Shown one piece after another: positions 51,904-61,374 of a stretch of 64,000 nt of DNA. The notes beneath the pieces are model-generated. The model was not told where the DNA came from, ran no database searches, and saw only the letters and a program-made list of their open reading frames with translations. A program made the translations under genes and the position numbers. Origin of the DNA: Bacteroidales bacterium (GTDB taxonomy: Bacteria > Bacteroidota > Bacteroidia > Bacteroidales > P3); contig JAFXAD010000006.1 of assembly GCA_017522065.1 (NCBI GenBank), positions 1-64,000 of the forward strand, written 5' to 3'. How positions within the stretch are numbered: the first letter of the stretch is position 1; every line of letters begins with the position of its first letter.

Positions 51904-53235
51904 ATGAAGACATTCGCCATGGGTGGTGTCCACCCCGAAGAAAACAAAATATCGACAAACGCTGTCATCGAAGAGTTCCCTCTTCCCAAGACTGCCGTTA
52001 TTCTCATGAACCAGCACCTGGGCGCCCCTGCCACTCCCTGCGTGGAAAAAGGCGACAAGGTCAAGGTCGGACAACTGATAGGCAAAGCTGAAGCTTTCAT
52101 GTGCGCCAACGTCCACTCCCCCTTCAGCGGCACGGTTGCCAAAATCGACACCTGCAAAGACGCATTCGGACTGTCCAAACCCGCCATCTACATCAACATC
52201 GAAGGCGACGAATGGGAGGAGACCATCGACCGCACTCCCGACATCAAACGCGAATGCAATCTCGAACCCAAAGAAATCGTCGACAAACTGAAAGCCATGG
52301 GTGTGGTCGGACTTGGCGGTGCCACCTTCCCCACCCACATCAAATATTCCATCGCTCCCGACAAGAAAGCCGAATACCTTATTATCAACGCTGTCGAGTG
52401 CGAACCCTACCTGACCAGCGACCACCGCGTGATGATGGAACACGCCGAAGAGATATGCATCGGCGTAAGCATACTGCGCAAGGCCCTCGGCGTACCCAAC
52501 GCCTACATTGGCATCGAGAACAACAAACCGGAACCCATAGCCGTAATGAAGGCTATGGCAGCCAAATTTGAAGGCATCATCGTCGAACCCCTCAAAGTCA
52601 AATACCCGCAGGGTGCCGAGAAACAGCTTATCAATGCCATCACCGGACGTCGTGTGCCGTCGGGCAAACTGCCTATCGATGTCGGATGCGTGGTAAGCAA
52701 CGTCGGCACATCCTACGCCGTCTATGAAGCCATTCAGAAAAACAAGCCTCTCATCGAGAACATACTCACCGTAACAGGCAAGAAACTCGCCACGCAGCAC
52801 AACTATCACGTACGTTTCGGCATAAGCTATAAAGACATCATCGAACACAGCATGGGTTCACTTCCCGAAACGACCGGCAAGGTCATCAGCGGTGGTCCTA
52901 TGATGGGCAAGGCCGTCAGCAACCTCGACGGTCCGACAACCAAAGGTGCATCGAGTGTGCTGGTTATCGACGAGAGCGAGGCTGTGCGTGCCAAGGAGAG
53001 CAACTGCATCCGCTGCGGCAAGTGCATGAACGCTTGCCCCATGGGATTGGAGCCCTACCTCTTCTCGTCGCTGGTGAAGAACCGCCGCATCGAGGAAGCC
53101 GGCGCCCACAACATTCTGGACTGCATAGAGTGCGGATGCTGCTTCTTCTCCTGCCCGGCAAACAAGCCGCTTCTCGACGAGATTCGTCTGGGCAAGAACC
53201 TCTACAGAGGCATCCTGATGGCAAAGAAGAAATAG
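51904..53235 (+). CDS. rnfC: Rnf complex subunit C (NADH/FMN-binding)
   Basis: 443 aa. GVVGLGGATFPTHIKYS begins the SLBB/NADH-type fold; two clusters near the end (CIRCGKCMNACPMGLEP and CIECGCCFFSCPANKPL). The N-terminal part is a barrel-like hammerhead (HPEENKISTN). It is the NAD(H)-handling peripheral subunit. Confidence 0.95.
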   Translation: MKTFAMGGVHPEENKISTNAVIEEFPLPKTAVILMNQHLGAPATPCVEKGDKVKVGQLIGKAEAFMCANVHSPFSGTVAKIDTCKDAFGLSKPAIYINIEGDEWEETIDRTPDIKRECNLEPKEIVDKLKAMGVVGLGGATFPTHIKYSIAPDKKAEYLIINAVECEPYLTSDHRVMMEHAEEICIGVSILRKALGVPNAYIGIENNKPEPIAVMKAMAAKFEGIIVEPLKVKYPQGAEKQLINAITGRRVPSGKLPIDVGCVVSNVGTSYAVYEAIQKNKPLIENILTVTGKKLATQHNYHVRFGISYKDIIEHSMGSLPETTGKVISGGPMMGKAVSNLDGPTTKGASSVLVIDESEAVRAKESNCIRCGKCMNACPMGLEPYLFSSLVKNRRIEEAGAHNILDCIECGCCFFSCPANKPLLDEIRLGKNLYRGILMAKKK

Positions 53236-53305
53236 TCATCAACCACACACAAATTCACATTCGAACGAACAATATTATTTTAAAGAATACATAAATATAT
53301 AATAT

Positions 53306-54319
53306 ATGAAACTGCTAAACGTATCCGGATCGCCGCATGTACACAGCGATGAATCGACCAAGCGAATCATGTGGCGAGTGAACCTGGCCCTCGTGCCGAG
53401 CCTGATAGTGGCCGTGGCATTCTTCGGACTCAACGCACTGCTGATTAGCCTCATTTCGGTATGCAGCTGCGTGCTGTTCCAATGGCTTATCGAAAAGTTT
53501 ATTATGAAAGTGCCTTCGACCGTCAGCGACGGCAGCGCCGTCGTCACCGGCCTGCTGCTGGCATTCAACGTGCCGGCAACGCGCGAAATGATTTGGCTGG
53601 TCATCATTGCCGCTCTTGTGGCTATAGCCATAGGCAAAATGAGCTTCGGCGGCCTCGGCAAGAACCCCTTCAACCCTGCACTGGTAGGTCGTGTCTTCAT
53701 GCTCATCTCTTTCCCCGTGCAGATGACCACATGGCCCAAACCTGGCGAGAACCTCTTCTCGTTGGTCAGCGTCCCCACAACCGACGCCACCACGGGAGCC
53801 ACCCCGCTCGGACTCATCAAAGAGCAGATGAGCCAAGGACGCAGCCTTAGCGATGTGATGGCAGACCCAAGCCTGAACCTGCCGTCGCTGGGCGACATAT
53901 TCCTCGGACACATGGGCGGATCGCTGGGCGAAGTGTCGGCAATAGCCATCCTCATCGGTGCCATCTACCTGCTCTGCAGAAAGATAATAAGCTGGCACAT
54001 ACCCGTTTCGTTCATCGGAACAGCTTTCGTGTTCAGCGCCATTCTTTGGCTGTGCGACAAGACCGCCTTCGTCGACCCCGTAACGACAATACTGACCGGC
54101 GGCATCATGCTGGGTGCCTGCTTCATGGCTACCGACATGGTCACATCGCCCATGACAAAGACCGGACAATTGATATTCGGATTCGGATGCGGACTGCTGA
54201 CCATCATCATCCGCAATTGGGGCAACTACCCCGAAGGTGTCAGCTTCGCCATCTTGCTTATGAACTCTGTCACACCACTGCTGAACCGCTGGTGCAAACC
54301 AAAAAGATTTGCTAACTGA
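53306..54319 (+). CDS. rnfD: Rnf complex membrane subunit D
   Basis: 337 aa, about eight to ten spans. It carries the covalent FMN site: TTDATTGATPLG with Thr166 of the TGAT motif as the likely attachment residue. FGGLGKNPFNPALVGR is the NqrB/RnfD signature. Fits the family; no odd features. Confidence 0.95.
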   Translation: MKLLNVSGSPHVHSDESTKRIMWRVNLALVPSLIVAVAFFGLNALLISLISVCSCVLFQWLIEKFIMKVPSTVSDGSAVVTGLLLAFNVPATREMIWLVIIAALVAIAIGKMSFGGLGKNPFNPALVGRVFMLISFPVQMTTWPKPGENLFSLVSVPTTDATTGATPLGLIKEQMSQGRSLSDVMADPSLNLPSLGDIFLGHMGGSLGEVSAIAILIGAIYLLCRKIISWHIPVSFIGTAFVFSAILWLCDKTAFVDPVTTILTGGIMLGACFMATDMVTSPMTKTGQLIFGFGCGLLTIIIRNWGNYPEGVSFAILLMNSVTPLLNRWCKPKRFAN

Positions 54320-54337
54320 TAAAGAAAGGAGAAAAAA

Positions 54338-54937
54338 ATGGCAAAGAAAGCAGAATCGACATTGATAAACATGCTGTTGGCGCTGACGCTGATAGCATTT
54401 GTGGCAAGTCTTGCATTGGCATTTGTAAACAAAATGACCAAAGGCCCTATCGAAGAAGTCAACAAAAAGAAGGTGGCTGAGGCTGTAGCCAAAGTGCTGC
54501 CGAAATACGAAAGCTATAGCGTCGACACCGTGACGGTCAAGACCGACAAAGGCGATATGCCTATGGTACGCTACACCGCAGTCGACGCCCAAGGCGCAAT
54601 GGTTGGACAAGCCATGGAAAGCTGGGACGACAACGGCTTCGGCGGCAAGCTGACGGCTATGGTAGGCTTTGATGCCGAAGGAAACATCAGCGGCTACGAG
54701 ATTCTCGGTTCGAGCGAGACCCCTGGACTTGGCGCCAAAGCCGACAAGTGGTTCCAGAAAGACGGCAAGGGCAACGTGATAGGGAAGAACCCCGGAACGA
54801 ACCCACTGATGGTGAAAAAAGACAATGGCGACGTCGATGCCATCACCGGCTCGACAATCACTTCAAGAGCTTTTTGCAGACTTGTAACACTGGCCTATAG
54901 TGCATTCAACAACGAGAAAGGAGAAAACGAACAATGA
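54338..54937 (+). CDS. rnfG: Rnf complex subunit G
   Basis: 199 aa, one N-terminal span and a periplasmic part. FMN is carried on Thr173 in DAITGSTITSRAF; the usual motif is TGAT and here Ala is replaced by Ser, which the flavin-transferase pattern allows. SETPGLGAKADKW is conserved. A good Shine-Dalgarno-like AAAGGAGA is present just upstream. Its stop overlaps the rnfE start (ATGA). Confidence 0.94.
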   Translation: MAKKAESTLINMLLALTLIAFVASLALAFVNKMTKGPIEEVNKKKVAEAVAKVLPKYESYSVDTVTVKTDKGDMPMVRYTAVDAQGAMVGQAMESWDDNGFGGKLTAMVGFDAEGNISGYEILGSSETPGLGAKADKWFQKDGKGNVIGKNPGTNPLMVKKDNGDVDAITGSTITSRAFCRLVTLAYSAFNNEKGENEQ

Positions 54938-55530
54938 AAGCATCAGAGATAATCAAAAACGGTCTTATCAAGGAAAACCCCACATGGGTGCTTGTACTGG
55001 GCATGTGCCCTACCCTTGCCACCACCACGTCGGCCATCAACGGTCTGTGTATGGGACTGGCAACGACGTTTGTGCTGATGATGTCTAACATCGTCATTTC
55101 GCTGCTCAAGAGCGTAGTGCCCGACAAGGTGCGCATACCATGCTTCATCGTTGTCATCGCCACCTTCGTCACCATAGTCCAGATGGTCATGCAGGGATTC
55201 ATCCCTGACCTGTATGCCTCGTTAGGTCTCTTCATTCCGCTGATTGTTGTCAACTGCATCGTCCTCGGACGTGCAGAGGCCTTTGCATCGAAAAACAATG
55301 TATGGCACTCGTTGCTCGACGGACTCTTCATGGGCTTGGGATTCACATGGGCTCTCACCCTGCTGGGTATTGTTCGCGAAGCACTCGGTGCCGGCAGCTT
55401 CTTCGGCGTGAACTTCATAGGCGGCGCCGACGGCATGCTGCTGTTCATCCTTGCACCCGGCGGCTTCATCTGCCTCGGACTCCTTATGGCACTTATCAAC
55501 CACATAAGAAGCAAATCGAAAGCAAAATAA
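54934..55530 (+). CDS. rnfE: Rnf complex membrane subunit E
   Basis: 198 aa, six spans. KNGLIKENPTWVLVLGMCPT and LASK-like ASKNNVWHSLLDGLFMGLG are RnfE/NqrD hallmarks. The sequence is RnfE and not the related RnfA (which would begin with a VNNIVLSQFLG-type segment). In the Bacteroidales operons known to me rnfA follows directly; here no frame of that kind exists, and two 64-bp repeats follow. Confidence 0.93.
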   Translation: MKASEIIKNGLIKENPTWVLVLGMCPTLATTTSAINGLCMGLATTFVLMMSNIVISLLKSVVPDKVRIPCFIVVIATFVTIVQMVMQGFIPDLYASLGLFIPLIVVNCIVLGRAEAFASKNNVWHSLLDGLFMGLGFTWALTLLGIVREALGAGSFFGVNFIGGADGMLLFILAPGGFICLGLLMALINHIRSKSKAK

Positions 55531-55546
55531 CGGTGGTCACATCGCA

Positions 55547-55686
55547 ACCACGTTTTCACGCCTCGGAACAGTGAACAAGCTCACTCTCATCTCGGACTTA
55601 CGAAAACGTTGGTTTCTGCGCGACCACGTTTTCACGCCTCGGGATAGTGAGCAAGCTCACTCTCCTCTCGGACTTACGAAAACGTT
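55547..55686. repeat. Two 64-bp palindromic direct repeats after rnfE
   Basis: Copies at 55547-55610 and 55623-55686 differ at four positions and are 76 bp apart. Each can fold with outer arms ACGTTTTC and GAAAACGT and an inner palindrome GTGAGC-AA-GCTCAC (one mismatch in copy 1). The second copy is followed by a T-run, so on the plus strand it may end the rnf transcript. No coding sequence. Confidence 0.85.
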
Positions 55687-55777
55687 AACATTTTTTAAGA
55701 AAGTTTTTCAGACTTTTTGAGGGCAAAAAAGCGACAACCAGTCAGAAAAACAAGATTAACGCAAAAATAAAACAATT

Positions 55778-58700
55778 ATGAAAAGACTTGGAATATTATT
55801 AGGGTTATTGATGGTTGCCTTAATTGGACAAGCCCAGAACGATGCCGAAGTAACTCTGACAAGCAGTGTAAGCGGTAATACCTACTCTATGGTTACTACC
55901 TCGGAGAACTACCTACTGCACATCTATTCAGAGAAAGGTGCCGACGGCAACTATACAGACGGTCCCTACAACAGATGGATTGTAATAGACACTGGTGAAT
56001 GCGAAAACGAAGAATGGGGAATGAGTTTGTATTTCGATGAGTTTGACATCGACCCCGGCGACACTTTGAAGATTCATGACGGTGTAGGTATCGACAAAAC
56101 CGCGATTGTCACCTGCAACAACAACCTGAATCCTCAGATCCAGACAACAGTGTTCCCGTCACCAGCCAACATGTCGGGAAAACTGACTCTGGAATTCATA
56201 ACCAACGGCGACGGCGTTACTGGCAAAGGATTCCGCATCACAGTCCAATGTCGTGAGAAATGCGAAACCGTCATACCTGTTATCGATTCGATGTACTATA
56301 AGACCAGGAACGGAGTGATTGTCGACTCGGCATATTCGAGAATGGTAATGATGACCGACACGAACTGGAGTGCCGATTCGTCGAGCTATGTTTTGGACAC
56401 CCAATGGTTCAGGGGAATGCACCTGTGCCTTGGCGAAGGTATCATCTTCAACGCTCACGGCGAATACACCAACTACTATGCCTACCATCCCGAAGACGCC
56501 ATGTCGATGTTCGAATGGAATTTCGGCAACGGCGAAGACACGGCTGGAATTGCGCTAACACAAGCATACGCCTATTACAGAGACCTTGACTGCTACGATG
56601 TCACTCTGCGACTAATGGACTATCATAATTGCAAGTCGACGGTGTTGGAGTCGGTCAGGGTAAGAATTGCACAAAATCCTATCAAGACGATCTACGACCT
56701 GAATACAATGTGTACTACCGACTCGGTAATCGTCAACATCGGATATGAGGGAACCGGGTCAACCATTACGCTGACACGTATCGAATTTGCCCAGACCAAA
56801 TCGAAGACTATCGACTGTAAGACATTCATCCCCGACGGCCCCTATGCTGGCAACTGTGCTGGTCCAGACAAATGCTTCAATGCATCAATCCACCTCGACG
56901 AATTTCCTCCGGGACGCACCGTGCAATCATCTGCTGACATCTGCTCGATATGTATCAATGTGGAACACGAATACCTTGGCGACATCGGAGGCCGAATCAG
57001 ATGTCCGACTGGACAAGAGGAAATTCTTTGGTTTGGTACAGTTGGTAAAGACAGTAAATTACCATCCCAATACAGCCAAACTTTATTTGACTCTTTAGGC
57101 ATTTTGCAAGGAATGTATGGTGGTGGTGGAATGTATCTCGGCATTCCATACGGCGGCGATTCGCACCACTCGTACGACGGACAATGCGGTTCGGAAGGAG
57201 GAGATATATATTGTGATACGGTTTGCAACATGTATGGTGTAGGTTGGGACTACTGCTTCTCGAAAAACAAAGACTATATCCTACAGACCGGCGAAGCTTG
57301 CAACACCACAAGCACCGTACCTGAAAACTATTTCTGTTATTCTCAAGCCAACGACACTACTGTGTCCAACTATACATTCGAGCCCATACCGGCACCTTTC
57401 GCACAGGCCGGCCAGCAAGCAACAAACGGACATGCCAGAACGAGAATGCCCAGCAACCACGATGAGAAAACAGGATACTACCTACCTGCAACAGACTTGA
57501 GCAAACTTGAGGGCTGCCCACTGAATGGCGACTGGACATTCCAGCTGTGCGACAACTTCGGTTCGGACAACGGATGGATTTTCTCCTGGACAATCGACTT
57601 CTGCGGTATCAGTTCCGGCGGTGGATGCGAATACCAGGTGGGTATCGACTCCGTGATTTGGGAACCCGACTCGATAGCCGGTGACTTTGACCTTGGATAT
57701 TGGAGGGGTCTGAACATCGAAAACAGCAACCCCACACGCTCGGTCATTTCGAGCCACGACACCGCTGGCTACTTCCCAATCAACGTACACATCTACGACG
57801 AATTCGGCTGCGTATGGGACACCACCACCGGTATCAAAACCATTTGGAGCCCAACGCCACATCTCTCGGACGATGACACTCTGCTGATATGCGATGTCGA
57901 AACAGTGATTCTCGATGCCAAAGACCGCCACACCTGGCAAGACACAACAGGCGAAGATCCCTACAGATATACATTCAAGTGGGAACCCTTCGGCCAGACG
58001 ACAGACACCATCGAGACCAGAGCCATGATGGGTTCGTCGACACTGTATCTGGTCGAAGCTGAAACCAACTGGCGTAGCACGACATGCGCAACACGCGACT
58101 CGGTACGTGTCAACATCAACCGACAGCCGCTGCCTAACTTCGACCCCGGCGTCTATCCGCTTGAAGGATGCGAACCCTATACTATACACTTCGAGAACAC
58201 ATCGCAATTTGGCGACAGCTATGTATGGGTCTTTGGCGATGGCGACACCTCGTTTGCCGAAAGCCCGACACACACATACGGTACAGGCCAATATGACTTC
58301 AAATACTTTGTCAAGAATGTCCATGGCTGCAACGACTCGCTTGTCTACAGCAAACTTATCACGGTCTACTCAAGCCCTGTGGCACGTTTCTCGTGGGAGC
58401 CGATGAACCCGACGGTGATGCACCCCTCGGTGACATTCCAGAACCTGACAATACCACAGTCGGACGAGAACCGCTACTATTGGGAGATACAGTACGACCG
58501 CGACAACCCGATATCGTACCATACGCTCCGCGACGTGAACCCCACTTTCGAATGGGAAACCGACGGCGAGGACATTACCGGCAACTACACAGCTCGTCTG
58601 ATTGCCATGACACAAACAATGGGACCGAGCGGCAATGTGGTTGAATGCCGCGACACGAGCGAAAGCTCGATACTGTTGGTCAACGACTACCTGCAGTTCC

Positions 58701-58969
58701 CGAATGCCGTGACTCCCAATGGCGACGGCGTGAACGACAAATTCATAATCCGCAACCTTGTGAACGGTCTCGGATACCCCAACAACTCGCTGGTTGTTTA
58801 CGACCGCTGGGGCAAACGGGTATTCTATAAAGAAAACATCTCGTCAGAAGATGATTTCTGGGATCCTGCCAAGGACAACATCCCTGCCGGAACATACTTC
58901 TGGCGCTTCACAGGAAAGGGATACCTCGGCGACATACAGCGCAACGGTGTTGTAGAAGTCATCTACTAA
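55778..58969 (+). CDS. Large surface protein with CUB, P-type and PKD domains and T9SS type B sorting domain
   Basis: 1063 aa, signal peptide (LLMVALIGQAQ). In order: a CUB-like domain (about 20-165; YFDEFDIDPGDTLKIHDG); a PKD-like domain with FEWNFGNGEDTAG (about 245-300); an insert with the pattern of a proprotein-convertase P domain (LEGCPLNGDWTFQLCDNFGS, then GWIFSWTIDFCG, about 575-615); another PKD domain (NTSQFGDSYVWVFGDGD); and a C-terminal gliding-motility type (CHU_C) sorting domain starting at FPNAVTPNGDGVNDKF. It should be exported by T9SS and stay on the surface or be released. No catalytic triad was seen; adhesion or substrate capture is possible. Confidence 0.87.
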   Translation: MKRLGILLGLLMVALIGQAQNDAEVTLTSSVSGNTYSMVTTSENYLLHIYSEKGADGNYTDGPYNRWIVIDTGECENEEWGMSLYFDEFDIDPGDTLKIHDGVGIDKTAIVTCNNNLNPQIQTTVFPSPANMSGKLTLEFITNGDGVTGKGFRITVQCREKCETVIPVIDSMYYKTRNGVIVDSAYSRMVMMTDTNWSADSSSYVLDTQWFRGMHLCLGEGIIFNAHGEYTNYYAYHPEDAMSMFEWNFGNGEDTAGIALTQAYAYYRDLDCYDVTLRLMDYHNCKSTVLESVRVRIAQNPIKTIYDLNTMCTTDSVIVNIGYEGTGSTITLTRIEFAQTKSKTIDCKTFIPDGPYAGNCAGPDKCFNASIHLDEFPPGRTVQSSADICSICINVEHEYLGDIGGRIRCPTGQEEILWFGTVGKDSKLPSQYSQTLFDSLGILQGMYGGGGMYLGIPYGGDSHHSYDGQCGSEGGDIYCDTVCNMYGVGWDYCFSKNKDYILQTGEACNTTSTVPENYFCYSQANDTTVSNYTFEPIPAPFAQAGQQATNGHARTRMPSNHDEKTGYYLPATDLSKLEGCPLNGDWTFQLCDNFGSDNGWIFSWTIDFCGISSGGGCEYQVGIDSVIWEPDSIAGDFDLGYWRGLNIENSNPTRSVISSHDTAGYFPINVHIYDEFGCVWDTTTGIKTIWSPTPHLSDDDTLLICDVETVILDAKDRHTWQDTTGEDPYRYTFKWEPFGQTTDTIETRAMMGSSTLYLVEAETNWRSTTCATRDSVRVNINRQPLPNFDPGVYPLEGCEPYTIHFENTSQFGDSYVWVFGDGDTSFAESPTHTYGTGQYDFKYFVKNVHGCNDSLVYSKLITVYSSPVARFSWEPMNPTVMHPSVTFQNLTIPQSDENRYYWEIQYDRDNPISYHTLRDVNPTFEWETDGEDITGNYTARLIAMTQTMGPSGNVVECRDTSESSILLVNDYLQFPNAVTPNGDGVNDKFIIRNLVNGLGYPNNSLVVYDRWGKRVFYKENISSEDDFWDPAKDNIPAGTYFWRFTGKGYLGDIQRNGVVEVIY

Positions 58970-58991
58970 CCGTTACTGCCAAGAGCAAAAA

Positions 58992-59028
58992 GACAAGGCC
59001 CGCTTTTCAGCGGGCCTTGTCCGTTTTT
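58992..59028 (+). terminator. Strong rho-independent terminator
   Basis: Perfect 12-bp arms GACAAGGCCCGC and GCGGGCCTTGTC, six-base loop, then CCG and five T. It ends the large T9SS gene. Confidence 0.9.
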
Positions 59029-59078
59029 GGTTCTAACCAAAAAAAAGAAGATTTCGCCAGGTCTTGACCCGTGCGCCG

Positions 59079-59963
59079 TCAACGGATAAGAGTGATCGTG
59101 CCCTTGTAGTGGTGAAGACCCGTCACGGCATCGTTGACTTGTATGACATAGACATAGGTTCCCATCGGTTGACTGTGGCCATTAGCGATTCCGTCCCAGC
59201 CTTGGTTGATGTCTTTGCTGTGATAGACCATTCGTCCTCCACGTGAGTAGATGTACATTTCAAACGAAACGATAGAGGCATTATTGTTGGGCCGGACCTT
59301 GAAGAGTCGCACGGCTTCATCAGGATCGTCGGGAGCGAAAGCATTGGGGATCCAGACTACGAGTTCCGACGCAGGTGCCTTGACATCACGGTCTGTGCTT
59401 ACTTTGGGCGTAGCCTTGGTCGGCAAAGGATCCGCAGTTGCATTTGGCGTCACCGGATTGGCAGTGCTCGTCGTGGCAACTGGATTGACGTTAGCTTCGA
59501 CGGTTTCGACAGGAGTATCGATTTGTTTCGTTGTGGTGGTATTCGGTGCTTCAAGTTCGCTGCTTTGCACCGGTACCTCGAGCGATTCAGTGGTGACTTG
59601 TACTTCTGCCGGAATGTCGCTGGCCGATTGTTGTGATTTTTTCTGTGGAGCTACAGCTACTGGCGTCGTTGCGTTGTCCTGGTTGTAGACTACTGCGGAA
59701 GATGATTCGCGGACAGTCGTTTCGGATTCGGCCGACAGGGTGTTCTGTGCCACGATGGGGACGGTACTTTCCGGGAGTTCAGCCTTCGGCTGACGGTTGA
59801 TGAAAGCAAAAACAAGAGCGGCAACGACTGCTGCAGAGGCTGAGCCTACAATGGCACGACGACGCACAACGACGCGGTGGCGCATTGTATCGGATATAGA
59901 TTCCCAGACCTGCGGGTCGGGGTTGATTTCAAGGTTATCGAAACGTTCTTTCAAATCGTTCAT
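59079..59963 (-). CDS. Membrane anti-sigma-like protein with sorting-domain-like (CHU_C) C-terminus
   Basis: 294 aa. An N-terminal cytoplasmic helix (residues 1-36: NDLKERFDNLEINPDPQVWE), one membrane span (about 37-56), a long Thr/Pro/Val-rich linker, and a final domain (about 202-294) like the gliding-motility C-terminal domain: VVWIPNAFAPDD, VSFEMYIYSRGGRMVYHS, GWDGIANGHSQPMGTYVYVI, YKGTITLIR. The order of cytoplasmic part, span and outer domain just downstream of an ECF sigma fits an anti-sigma factor whose sensor imitates a T9SS sorting domain. That use is an inference; the N-terminal helix is not a recognised anti-sigma domain. Confidence 0.7.
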   Translation of the reverse strand: MNDLKERFDNLEINPDPQVWESISDTMRHRVVVRRRAIVGSASAAVVAALVFAFINRQPKAELPESTVPIVAQNTLSAESETTVRESSSAVVYNQDNATTPVAVAPQKKSQQSASDIPAEVQVTTESLEVPVQSSELEAPNTTTTKQIDTPVETVEANVNPVATTSTANPVTPNATADPLPTKATPKVSTDRDVKAPASELVVWIPNAFAPDDPDEAVRLFKVRPNNNASIVSFEMYIYSRGGRMVYHSKDINQGWDGIANGHSQPMGTYVYVIQVNDAVTGLHHYKGTITLIR

Positions 59964-59967
59964 GGGA

Positions 59968-60087
59968 TAGTTGAGGGTTATAGGGTTTGAGGGTTTGAGG
60001 GTTCGAGGGTTATAGGGTTTGAGGGTTATAGGGTTTTAGGGTTATAGGGTTTTTATGGGGTTAATGGGGTTTATAGGTTAAATGGTT
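59968..60087. repeat. Octamer-type GGGTTATA/GGGTTTGA repeat between sigma and anti-sigma genes
   Basis: Degenerate 8-bp units (TGAGGGTT, ATAGGGTT) fill the whole gap. The stop codon of the sigma factor (TAA, 60078-60080) lies inside the run. Confidence 0.8.
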
Positions 60088-60629
60088 GGTTTCTTTTTGT
60101 ATATTTTTCCTAGTTTTGTGGCGAGGATTGACCTTGCACGGGTTAGGTTTGAGCGGACTGTGGACTCGGTAATGCCAAGGATGTCTGCAGCTTCTGCGAA
60201 TTGGTACCCTTCGACGTCGCACAGGTTGAAAGCCATTCTATAGGCTGGCGGCAAGGAACGCACCTCGTTGAGGATTACCTGTATGTCGATATGGGCGCAG
60301 ATTTCGGAGAACGAATTGTACGAAAACTCCATATTTTCAGGCAGGGTATCAATATTTGCCGTCTGTTTTTCCTTATGCCAGTTATCGATGGCTGTTTTGA
60401 CGATAACTGAGCGTATCCATGCTGCGAGCGAAGAGGCTGAGCGCAATTTGGAGAGATTATCAAAGACCTTAATGAAACCGTCGTGAAGAATGTCTTGCGC
60501 TACGAGGTTGGAATGCGAGTATCGCAAACAAAGGGCATACATTTGTGGTGCAAAGCGGTCATAGAGCTGTTTGCAAGCACGCTGGTCGCCACGTATACAA
60601 GCCTTTATTAATTCTTCGTCGTTATTCAT
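60078..60629 (-). CDS. ECF RNA polymerase sigma factor
   Basis: 183 aa. Regions 2 (QLYDRFAPQMYALCLRYSHS, DILHDGFIKVFDNL) and 4 (RSLPPAYRMAFNLCDVEGYQ, ITESTVRSNLTRARS). The usual ECF layout. Targets unknown; being beside an anti-sigma with a sorting-domain-like end and opposite a T9SS protein, it may control T9SS cargo or machinery. Confidence 0.9.
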   Translation of the reverse strand: MNNDEELIKACIRGDQRACKQLYDRFAPQMYALCLRYSHSNLVAQDILHDGFIKVFDNLSKLRSASSLAAWIRSVIVKTAIDNWHKEKQTANIDTLPENMEFSYNSFSEICAHIDIQVILNEVRSLPPAYRMAFNLCDVEGYQFAEAADILGITESTVRSNLTRARSILATKLGKIYKKKPTI

Positions 60630-60676
60630 TTATTTCTAAGACGAGACTGAACGTGTTTTTGCTGCGTTAAAAAAAG

Positions 60677-61342
60677 TTAAATTATATCAACTATGGTAAG
60701 TTTTTTCCCGTCGACAGAGAATTTCACGTTGTACGACCAGAAGCGCATACCGTAAACACGCTCAGGATCATCATGATATGAAGGGCGAGGATCGTTAGCC
60801 AAAAGGTCGAAGAGAGACGATTGCAACTCGACAGGAATTTTAACGGCCAAACGTTCGGGACATTCGACGTCGAGCAGTCTGTCGGACGGTGTCGGTGCAA
60901 AGCCACTGCGGGCTTCGGGATGCGAATCGGTATAGGGTAGATACGGTTTGATGTCAAAAATAGGGGTTCCGTCAAGCAAGTCGGCACCGGCCACATAGAG
61001 CAAGGGCCCCTCGGCGGTATGCAGCTTGACATCAATCAGGCGTACCGAAGAGAGAGCCAGTGCGTTGGGTCGAAACGACGACCGTGTGGCAAAGACGCCC
61101 ATACGCTTGTTTCCTCCCAGCCGGGGCGGACGAACCGTTGGCGACCAACCCTCGCGAAGATTCTCCGAGAACTGCCATATCAACCATATATAATCGAACT
61201 CTTCTATGCCTCGAAGTGCATCGGGATTGCGGTAATCCGGTTCAAAAACGATTGTGGAAGTGATATCCGACACGATGTTGCTTTGGCGCGGGATACCGAA
61301 TTTTTCAGGGAACGGAGAGTTGATATGTGCAATTTGTTTCAT
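60677..61342 (-). CDS. trmO: tRNA (N6-threonylcarbamoyl-A37) methyltransferase
   Basis: 221 aa. Known pattern: SPFPEKFGIPRQSN, DYIWLIWQFSEN, RPPRLGGNKRMGVFATRSSF, RPNALALSSVRLI and GADLLDGTPIFDIKPYLPYTD. Uses SAM to put a methyl on the t6A modification next to the anticodon. Confidence 0.93.
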   Translation of the reverse strand: MKQIAHINSPFPEKFGIPRQSNIVSDITSTIVFEPDYRNPDALRGIEEFDYIWLIWQFSENLREGWSPTVRPPRLGGNKRMGVFATRSSFRPNALALSSVRLIDVKLHTAEGPLLYVAGADLLDGTPIFDIKPYLPYTDSHPEARSGFAPTPSDRLLDVECPERLAVKIPVELQSSLFDLLANDPRPSYHDDPERVYGMRFWSYNVKFSVDGKKLTIVDII

Positions 61343-61374
61343 AAATCACTACTGATAAGCCTTCTATTGGGACA

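Noticed and set aside
53315..54610. 431-codon minus-strand open frame opposite rnfD and rnfG
   Set aside because: Crosses two well-defined rnf genes on the other strand.
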